In this document: one piece after another, positions 1-5,113 of the stretch
Layout: the number at the start of each line of letters is the position of its first letter
How positions within the stretch are numbered: the stretch's first letter is position 1
Assembly (NCBI GenBank): GCA_025355595.1
Contig: JANXZI010000519.1
Coordinates: 1-7,056, forward strand
Length of the DNA stretch: 7,056 nucleotides
Origin: Spartobacteria bacterium
GTDB lineage: Bacteria > Verrucomicrobiota > Verrucomicrobiia > Chthoniobacterales > Chthoniobacteraceae
Reading direction: 5' to 3'
Notes under the pieces: generated by a model
Told to the model about the DNA's origin: nothing
Databases searched by the model: none
The model's input: the letters and a program-made list of their open reading frames with translations, nothing else
Position numbers and translations under genes: made by a program

Positions 1-1434
1 CGTTTCCCGACGCCCTGGCAGCGCAAGACGATGTGGACGGCGCTCGCGACTGTCTCCGTCGCGGCGATCCTCACGCTCGCGGTTGCGTTCATCTACGTCT
101 TCTCGCAGGTGATGGCCTACCTCCAGCCGATCCTCGTGCCCTTCGCCATCGCCGGCGTGCTCGCCTACCTGCTCGAGCCGCTCGTCGCGCACCTCGTGAG
201 GTTCGGCACCACGCGTCTCCGCGCCGTCACCGCGGTCTTTGCCGTCACCACGCTGGCCTTCGTCGGCATCATGTTCTGGCTCATCCCGATGATCTCCGGG
301 CAGACCGCGAAGCTCGCAAAAAAGGTCCCCGGCATCACGATGCAAGTCCGCCGCGGCATCTCCAGTTTCGCCTTCTACGTCCAGGAGAAATCCGGCCTGC
401 GGATCATCCCCGACGAGCTGTACGAATTCGCCAAGCCCCAGCCCGCACCGACGCCGCAGCCGCCGTCCGTCGTGCCGGAAAAAGCGATAACGCCGCCGGT
501 GCCCGGAACTCCCGCGACGACGGAAAAGCCCGCGCCCAATCCCGGAGCGGCGACCGAACCCGCGAGCCAGCCGCCTGTAGAGAGCGATCCGAAGACCGTC
601 GCCGCCCCGCCCGCGCCACCGCACGGAACGCCCAACCCCGAGGAGGTTATCCGCAACATCAGCACCGGTGAATGGCTCAACAAAGCGCTGCCGACCATTT
701 TTGCGAAAGTGTGGGGCTTCTTTAATTCCAGCCTCGGCGGCTTCCTCGGCCTCTTCGGCTTCCTGCTCTCGCTCATCATCGTCCCGCTCTATCTTTTCTA
801 CCTCCTCGCCGAGTCGCCAAACATCGCCGCCTCATGGACGAAGTACGTCCCGCTGCGTGCGAGTGAATTCAAGGACGAGGTCGTCGCGTGCATCATCGAG
901 GTGAACAGCTACCTCATTGCGTTCTTCCGCGGCCAGCTCGTCGTGAGCACCGTGAACGGCATCGCCACCGGCACGCTGCTCGGCATCGTCGGCCTCGACT
1001 TCGGCATCCTCATCGGCCTCGGGCTCTGCTTCCTCGGCATCATCCCGTACATCGGCATCACGCTCTGCTGGATCCCCGCGGTCATCATCGCCTCCGTGCA
1101 AGGCGGAAGCTGGCTCGTGCCGGCGACCGCCGCGTGGTGGGTGTTCCCCGTCGTGGTCACGGGCGTCTTCATCGTCGTGCAGCAGGTGGATGGCCTCTTC
1201 GTCACGCCGCGGATCGTCGGCGAACGCGTGGGCCTGCACCCGGTCACCGTCATTTTCTCCGTCTTCCTGTGGTCGCTCCTGCTCGGCGGACTGCTCGGCG
1301 CGCTGCTCGCCGTGCCGCTCACCGCCGCGTCAAAAGTCATCCTGCGCCGCTACGTGTGGGAGCGCAGCATCGTCGCGCCTCCGCCGGAAAATGTACCCCT
1401 TGCGGAAACGGAATTCGCCGTGAAAAATTCGTAG
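1..1434 (+). CDS. AI-2E / UPF0118 family transporter, 5'-truncated by the window edge
   Basis: This is a polytopic inner-membrane protein of the AI-2E (TqsA/PerM-like) family. Members have been linked to export of autoinducer-2 or to Na+/H+ antiport, so the substrate here cannot be named. The frame is open to base 1. An ATG at 31 exists, but the ten codons before it (RFPTPWQRKT) look coding and supply the basic residues expected ahead of the first membrane helix, so the true start is probably upstream. Numbering from that Met, hydrophobic segments lie near residues 4-50, 65-90, 233-260, 294-388 and 403-440. Family signatures are PFAIAGVLAYLLEPLV (37-52), VPLYLFYLL (251-259), the glycine-rich run ending in IPYIG (338-342), VTPRIVGERVGLHP (391-404) and the C-terminal GALLAVPLTA (423-432). 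Residues 136-202 form a Pro/Ala/Thr-rich low-complexity insert in the large soluble loop. The stop is 3 nt before the next gene. The family call is secure; the function is not. Confidence 0.9.
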   Translation, partial: RFPTPWQRKTMWTALATVSVAAILTLAVAFIYVFSQVMAYLQPILVPFAIAGVLAYLLEPLVAHLVRFGTTRLRAVTAVFAVTTLAFVGIMFWLIPMISGQTAKLAKKVPGITMQVRRGISSFAFYVQEKSGLRIIPDELYEFAKPQPAPTPQPPSVVPEKAITPPVPGTPATTEKPAPNPGAATEPASQPPVESDPKTVAAPPAPPHGTPNPEEVIRNISTGEWLNKALPTIFAKVWGFFNSSLGGFLGLFGFLLSLIIVPLYLFYLLAESPNIAASWTKYVPLRASEFKDEVVACIIEVNSYLIAFFRGQLVVSTVNGIATGTLLGIVGLDFGILIGLGLCFLGIIPYIGITLCWIPAVIIASVQGGSWLVPATAAWWVFPVVVTGVFIVVQQVDGLFVTPRIVGERVGLHPVTVIFSVFLWSLLLGGLLGALLAVPLTAASKVILRRYVWERSIVAPPPENVPLAETEFAVKNS

Positions 1435-1437
1435 CTC

Positions 1438-1842
1438 ATGGACTCAAAGCCCGCCCCATCCGGATCACCAGCCCCGAAGCCGCCGCGCCCGCGTGTCATC
1501 GTCTCCGGCGTGAACCGCCGCGACATCATCATCGGCGTGCTCGTCGCGCTCGCCGTGATCGGCTTCATCGCTTTCGCCGTCCTCAACTCGGGCGGATACA
1601 AGGAACGCAACAAAGTCAGCGGCATCGTCCGCGCGCATAATTCGCCCGGCCCCCGCGAGACACTCATGGTCGTGAGCAAGAAAGGCGTCTCGGAAAAAAC
1701 CGCCGACACCGGCTATTCGCTGAAGGTCTGGGTCGAATCCGAAAAGCGCGAATACGAGGTGATGGTGAGCAAGGAAGACTGGGACAAGGCGAAGGATGGA
1801 GACACGATGAGCTTCCTACGCCCGAAGAGCGAACAGCACTGA
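1438..1842 (+). CDS. small single-pass membrane protein of unknown function
   Basis: I do not recognise a family for this 134-residue protein. It has a Pro-rich, basic N-terminus (residues 1-28), one strongly hydrophobic segment (about 29-48, IIIGVLVALAVIGFIAFAVL) and a polar C-terminal part of about 85 residues. That part alternates hydrophobic and charged residues (YSLKVWVESEKREYEVMV, then SKEDWDKAKDGDTMSFLRP), which suggests a small beta-rich domain. The basic N-terminus suggests N-in topology, with the C-terminal domain outside the membrane. The ATG lies 3 nt after the stop of the AI-2E family gene, so the two are probably co-transcribed and translationally coupled. No Shine-Dalgarno sequence precedes it (the flank reads aaaaattcgtagctc). 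It converges on the tRNA-Lys gene. The coding call is supported by membrane-protein architecture, tight spacing and codon use like that of its neighbours. A partner role for the transporter is only a guess from position. Confidence 0.8.
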   Translation: MDSKPAPSGSPAPKPPRPRVIVSGVNRRDIIIGVLVALAVIGFIAFAVLNSGGYKERNKVSGIVRAHNSPGPRETLMVVSKKGVSEKTADTGYSLKVWVESEKREYEVMVSKEDWDKAKDGDTMSFLRPKSEQH

Positions 1843-1861
1843 GGGCAGGCCACGCCGACAA

Positions 1862-1891
1862 TTTTTCTGCGCGCCAATTTTTCCAGAAAAA
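1862..1891. terminator. hairpin between convergent genes, possible terminator
   Basis: An 8-bp perfect inverted repeat, TTTTTCTG (1862-1869) and CAGAAAAA (1884-1891), flanks a 14-nt loop. It lies between the 134-residue protein gene and the 3' end of the oppositely oriented tRNA. It would form on either transcript. It is not a classical intrinsic terminator because the stem is AT-rich and no separate U-tract follows a GC stem. The placement is the main argument. Confidence 0.3.
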
Positions 1892-1911
1892 GCCCCGACC
1901 GTTGCGGAGAG

Positions 1912-1987
1912 TGGTGGATCGTGTCGGACTCGAACCGACAACCTAATGATTAAGAGTCATTTGCTCTACCGATTGAGCTAACGATCC
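1912..1987 (-). tRNA. tRNA-Lys (anticodon CUU), CCA encoded
   Basis: Read on the minus strand, the cloverleaf is complete. The acceptor stem GGATCGT pairs with ACGATCC over 7 bp. The D arm is GCTC/GAGC with loop AATCGGTA. The anticodon stem AATGA/TCATT closes the loop CTCTTAA, which places CTT at positions 34-36 after U33, so the tRNA reads AAG lysine codons. The variable loop is AGGTT. The T stem GTCGG/CCGAC closes the loop TTCGAGT. The discriminator base is A (complement of 1915), and CCA is encoded in the DNA (complement of 1912-1914). The gene is 76 nt with CCA. It stands alone, downstream of priA on the same strand and convergent with the 134-residue protein gene. Confidence 0.97.
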
Positions 1988-2006
1988 ATGGCGAACGCGG
2001 GCCGGG

Positions 2007-2034
2007 AAGGTATTCGCCTTGTGCGGAGGCTCAA
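2007..2034 (-). promoter_or_regulatory. possible sigma70-type promoter for tRNA-Lys
   Basis: On the minus strand, TTGAGC (2029-2034) and TACCTT (2007-2012) are separated by 16 nt and lie 19 nt before the tRNA 5' end. That would leave a short leader of about 12 nt. Both hexamers are imperfect matches to the consensus, and the -10 match is weak, so this is only a placement-based suggestion. Confidence 0.25.
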
Positions 2035-2088
2035 GCTCTTTTTTCCCTCCGAGTGTTGTTCACGAAAATTCCGCTGCGGCACCGGGAG

Positions 2089-2159
2089 AACCGCAGATGA
2101 ACGCCGAGCACAGCAGATGGAATTTCAAAACCCGCGTTCATCCGCGTGCATCTGCGGTT
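2089..2159. repeat. 71-nt inverted-repeat element in the priA-tRNA spacer
   Basis: Perfect 11-nt arms AACCGCAGATG (2089-2099) and CATCTGCGGTT (2149-2159) enclose a 49-nt spacer. A second internal pair, GATGAACGC (2096-2104) and GCGTTCATC (2134-2142), offers a competing fold. The right arm is itself a degenerate roughly 12-nt tandem of the word CGCAGATGnACG when read on the minus strand. The element lies about 28 nt beyond the priA stop, so as RNA it could act as a 3'-end hairpin. The same word type recurs, from memory, as a dispersed intergenic repeat in verrucomicrobial and planctomycete genomes; this was not checked. Nothing else was recognised in the 200-bp spacer 1988-2187 apart from the suggested tRNA promoter. 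Confidence 0.65.
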
Positions 2160-2187
2160 GGGAAATGCCTGCGGAGTTCGCCTCCCC

Positions 2188-4416
2188 TCACAGCAGTTGA
2201 ATCGCATCCACATCCACGACGGCGAAGACATCCTCGGGCATCGTGAGTTTGTCGAGCACATCACGGATCATGCGGCTCACCTTCGTAATCGCGTGCGCGC
2301 GGATTGCGATGTGGAAGCGGAAATTGCCGTGCGATTTTTCCAGCGGCGCAGGCGCGAATTCGCCGAGCGTCACATTCTTCGGCAGCGCCTCCTTCAGCCG
2401 GCGGTGCAGCGTCTCGGTGGAAAAGCGACCGCGTTCCTGATGCGGCGAGCGCACGGTGATGAGCACGAAATGCGTGAACGGCGGCTGCCCCATTTTCTGC
2501 CGCCACTCGATCTCCTGCTCGTAAAACCCCTCGAAGTCATGATGCCGCGCAAACTGGATCGCCGGATGAAACGGCGTGTAGCTCTGCACGACCACCTCGC
2601 CCTCGACATCGCCGCGCCCCGCGCGCCCCGCGACCTGCGTGAGAAGCTGAAACGTCCGCTCGCTCGCGCGAAAATCCGGCAAGTGCAGGCCCATGTCCGC
2701 GTTCACGATTCCGACAAGCGTCACGTTTGGAAAATGCAGTCCTTTCGCGATCATCTGCGTGCCGACGAGGATGTCAATTTTCCCCGTGCGAAATGCGTTC
2801 AGCGTCTCGCGATACGCCTCGCGCCGCTGCATCACATCGGCGTCCATGCGCTTCACGACGGCCTTCGGGAAAAATTTGCACACCGTGTCCTCGACCTTCT
2901 CGGTGCCTGTGCCGGTGTATTTAATTCCGGGATCCTTGCAACCCGGACACTTCGTCGGCGCGACGGCGAGATGGCCGCACATGTGGCACACCACGCGGTT
3001 CGCCGCGCGGTGAAACGTCAGCGAGATCGAGCAGTTCGGGCACTCATGCACGTAGCCGCACTTGCCGCACAGCAGCGTCGTGCTGAAGCCACGGCGGTTG
3101 AGAAACAGAATCACCTGCTCCTTTTTTTCGAGCCGCGCAGTGATGGCCTTCGCCAGCGGGTCGCTGATGATCGGCGAGGATTTCTTCGCCTCCATCCGCA
3201 TGTCCACGATCCGGATGAACGGCATCTTCTGATCATCCACGCGCACGGTGAGCCGGAGCAGCTCGTATTTTCCAGCGACCGCATGGTGGTAGCTCTCGAG
3301 CGAAGGCGTCGCGCTGCCGAGGAGCACCGCGCATTTTTCCATGTGCCCGCGCAGCACCGCGAGATCGCGCCCGTGGTAGCGCGGCATCTCCTCCTGCTTG
3401 TAAGTGTTCTCGTGCTCCTCATCCACGATGACGATGCCGAGCTTTTCCACCGGCGCAAAAACGGCCGAGCGCGCACCGATGACGACACGCGCGGCACCGC
3501 TGCGGATGCGATGCCACTCGTCGTGCCGCTCGCCTTCGCTCAGGTGGCTGTGCAGCACCGCGACCTCGTGCTGCGTCGCGGCAAAGCGCGACTTGAAACG
3601 CTCGACCGTCTGCGGCGTGAGCGAGATTTCCGGCACGAGCAAAATCGCGCTCTCGCCCCGATCGAGCACCTGCTGGATCGCTTGCAAATAAATCTCCGTC
3701 TTCCCGCTCCCTGTCACGCCGTGCAGCAGCATCGGCTTCGGCGCGGGCTCCAATCCGTTCGCTGCGATCGCCGCGAGCACGCGTGCAAAGACGACGGTCT
3801 GCTCGACGTTCAGCTCCAGTTTGGAATTCGGCACGAACGTCTCGCTGCCATGCGGATCGCGCGCGACCGTCTCAGGCTCCACGGACAGCAGCCCCTTCTT
3901 TTCCAGCGCACGGATCGTCTGCGGTGCGACGGAACATTTCTCCGCGATCTCGCTCACAAGCATCGGAGTTTTCGCGGCGAGCAGGGTGACGATCACCTCC
4001 GCCTGATTCGGAGCGCGCTTGCGGATCGTGGCGATTTCCTCCTCGGAAACTTCACGCGCAATCCGCGCGACGAGCCGCTTCTTGTGTCCGACCTCCGCCT
4101 TGCGAATCACTCCCGGCAGCACCGAGCGCAGTGCTGCTTCGAGTGGGCAGCAGTAGTAATTTGCGACCCATTCCGCGAGGCGGATGAGCTGCGCGCTCAT
4201 CGTCGGCTCGGCGCTCATCACCTCGGAAATCTCGCGGATTCCCTCGGCCTCCGTCGTCTCGGAAACCGCGATCACCGTCCCGAGCAGCGCGCGCATCCGC
4301 ACTGGCACGCGCACGCGGCTGCCGACAGCGACCACCGCCGCGGCCGCCTCGGGGATGCCGTAGTCAAAGACCCGCCCGCCGGAATCATCGAGCAGGACGC
4401 GGGCAAATTTGGACAT
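2188..4416 (-). CDS. priA: primosomal protein N', replication restart helicase PriA
   Basis: PriA is a superfamily 2 3'-5' DNA helicase that recognises stalled forks and D-loops and reloads the replicative helicase through the primosome. The 742-residue product is close to the E. coli length (732). In order: an N-terminal 3'-end-binding domain (residues 2-55, FARVLLDD onward); LNVEQ (202-206), Walker A GVTGSGKTE (233-241), Walker B DEEH (332-335) and GSATPS (367-372); a zinc region with paired cysteines at 450/453, 459/462, 477/480 and 490/493; GTQMIAKG (552-559); and the arginine-finger motif QVAGRAGRG (594-602). All eight zinc ligands are present. The frame stays open 73 codons further upstream. 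I chose the ATG at 4416 because MSKFARVLLDD matches the usual PriA N-terminus, and a longer start would run into the divergent transglycosylase gene. No Shine-Dalgarno sequence precedes it. It is transcribed away from the transglycosylase-uvrC pair. Confidence 0.97.
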   Translation of the reverse strand: MSKFARVLLDDSGGRVFDYGIPEAAAAVVAVGSRVRVPVRMRALLGTVIAVSETTEAEGIREISEVMSAEPTMSAQLIRLAEWVANYYCCPLEAALRSVLPGVIRKAEVGHKKRLVARIAREVSEEEIATIRKRAPNQAEVIVTLLAAKTPMLVSEIAEKCSVAPQTIRALEKKGLLSVEPETVARDPHGSETFVPNSKLELNVEQTVVFARVLAAIAANGLEPAPKPMLLHGVTGSGKTEIYLQAIQQVLDRGESAILLVPEISLTPQTVERFKSRFAATQHEVAVLHSHLSEGERHDEWHRIRSGAARVVIGARSAVFAPVEKLGIVIVDEEHENTYKQEEMPRYHGRDLAVLRGHMEKCAVLLGSATPSLESYHHAVAGKYELLRLTVRVDDQKMPFIRIVDMRMEAKKSSPIISDPLAKAITARLEKKEQVILFLNRRGFSTTLLCGKCGYVHECPNCSISLTFHRAANRVVCHMCGHLAVAPTKCPGCKDPGIKYTGTGTEKVEDTVCKFFPKAVVKRMDADVMQRREAYRETLNAFRTGKIDILVGTQMIAKGLHFPNVTLVGIVNADMGLHLPDFRASERTFQLLTQVAGRAGRGDVEGEVVVQSYTPFHPAIQFARHHDFEGFYEQEIEWRQKMGQPPFTHFVLITVRSPHQERGRFSTETLHRRLKEALPKNVTLGEFAPAPLEKSHGNFRFHIAIRAHAITKVSRMIRDVLDKLTMPEDVFAVVDVDAIQLL

Positions 4417-4419
4417 GCC

Positions 4420-4485
4420 GCGAGAATGCAGGGCGCGCGCGCTTTGTCCAAGGTCGTGCACATGCGCCGCGCGCAAAATTCTCGC
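4420..4485. promoter_or_regulatory. dyad in the divergent priA / transglycosylase control region
   Basis: The 101-bp gap between the two divergent starts contains GCGAGAAT (4420-4427) and its complement ATTCTCGC (4478-4485). Nested inside is a second pair, GCGCGCG (4433-4439) and CGCGCGC (4468-4474). The result is a 66-bp imperfect palindrome beginning 3 nt from the priA ATG. Promoters for both directions must lie here or further upstream, but I cannot identify convincing -35/-10 pairs. The dyad could be an operator serving both genes, a hairpin in the priA leader, or a chance result of GC-rich sequence. Confidence 0.4.
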
Positions 4486-4517
4486 ATTCACCGTCGCGCC
4501 GCCTCTATTCACAACTC

Positions 4518-5102
4518 GTGAAGCGAAACCTCCGGCGACTCCTCGTGGCGCTGCTGTGCGCGGCGAATGTCGCGCTCGCAGTCGTATTTTGGCGTTCGCC
4601 CGATCCCGCATATCATGCGCAGAGGATGCTCGCACTGGGCCGCTTCTCCGAGCACGACAAGCTCATCGCAAAAGCGGCGCAAAAGCGCGGTCTGGATCCA
4701 TTTCTCGTGAAGGCCGTCGTCTGGCGCGAGAGCCGTTTCACCACGGCTAAAACCGGCACGTCCGGCGAACGCGGGCTGATGCAAGTCGGCGAAGCAGCGG
4801 CGCGCGACTGGGCGGCGGCGCACAAGATCGAGGTCTTCGTGTATGCCGATCTTTTTGACGCGAAGACCAACCTCGACGCGGGCACTTGGTATCTCAGCCG
4901 CGCGCTGGAGCACTGGAAGGATCGCGACGATCCGATTCCATTTGCGCTCGCGGAATACAATGCCGGGCGCTCGCGCGTGGAAAAATGGGCCGCGGGCGGG
5001 GCGGACGCTCAGAAGATGATGCGCGCAGCAGCGGGGAGCACGCGGCAATATGTGGACGACATCATCCGCCGCCACCAGCGCTACCTCGCGCCGCAGCCCT
5101 GA
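4518..5102 (+). CDS. membrane-anchored lytic transglycosylase, SLT domain
   Basis: This is a peptidoglycan lytic transglycosylase of the soluble-lytic-transglycosylase (goose-lysozyme-like) fold. It cleaves the MurNAc-GlcNAc bond with formation of 1,6-anhydroMurNAc in the periplasm. The 194-residue protein has a basic N-terminus and a hydrophobic segment (about 8-25) that serves as signal peptide or anchor, followed by the SLT domain (about 44-190). Visible motifs are the catalytic glutamate E71 in WRESRF, GLMQV (86-90), N118 in NLDAGTWYL, and AEYNAG (145-150). There is no lipobox: C14 is preceded by Leu-Leu. The GTG at 4518 is chosen because the next in-frame Met (codon 37) would remove the signal segment, and no other start lies just upstream. 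No Shine-Dalgarno sequence is seen. The gene is much shorter than E. coli Slt70, so it is a minimal SLT protein. Its stop is 11 nt before uvrC, suggesting one operon. Confidence 0.92.
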   Translation: MKRNLRRLLVALLCAANVALAVVFWRSPDPAYHAQRMLALGRFSEHDKLIAKAAQKRGLDPFLVKAVVWRESRFTTAKTGTSGERGLMQVGEAAARDWAAAHKIEVFVYADLFDAKTNLDAGTWYLSRALEHWKDRDDPIPFALAEYNAGRSRVEKWAAGGADAQKMMRAAAGSTRQYVDDIIRRHQRYLAPQP

Positions 5103-5113
5103 TTTTCCCCGCG

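Noticed and set aside
1988..2200. A 70-codon plus-strand open frame in the priA-tRNA spacer
   Set aside because: It starts at the edge of the tRNA gene, runs through the inverted-repeat element and into the priA 3' end, and its translation is mostly repeat-derived with no plausible start signal.
2146..4521. A 791-codon open frame on the plus strand opposite priA
   Set aside because: The opposite strand encodes PriA with every family motif. The antisense product is rich in Arg, His, Leu and Ala, has no recognisable domain, and arises because GC-rich codon use removes stops from the antisense frame.
4518..4575. Possible lipoprotein signal in the transglycosylase
   Set aside because: C14 is preceded by Leu-Leu, with Leu in the -1 position where Gly, Ala or Ser is required, so a plain signal or anchor segment fits better.
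4417..4635. Longer PriA start up to 73 codons upstream
   Set aside because: The extra residues are Arg/Ala-rich with no similarity to PriA N-termini and would overlap the divergent transglycosylase gene; MSKFARVLLDD is the natural start.
4886..5113. Longer UvrC start inside the transglycosylase gene
   Set aside because: The added 76 residues are an out-of-frame reading of the transglycosylase coding sequence, and the known UvrC N-terminal motif begins right after the ATG at 5114.
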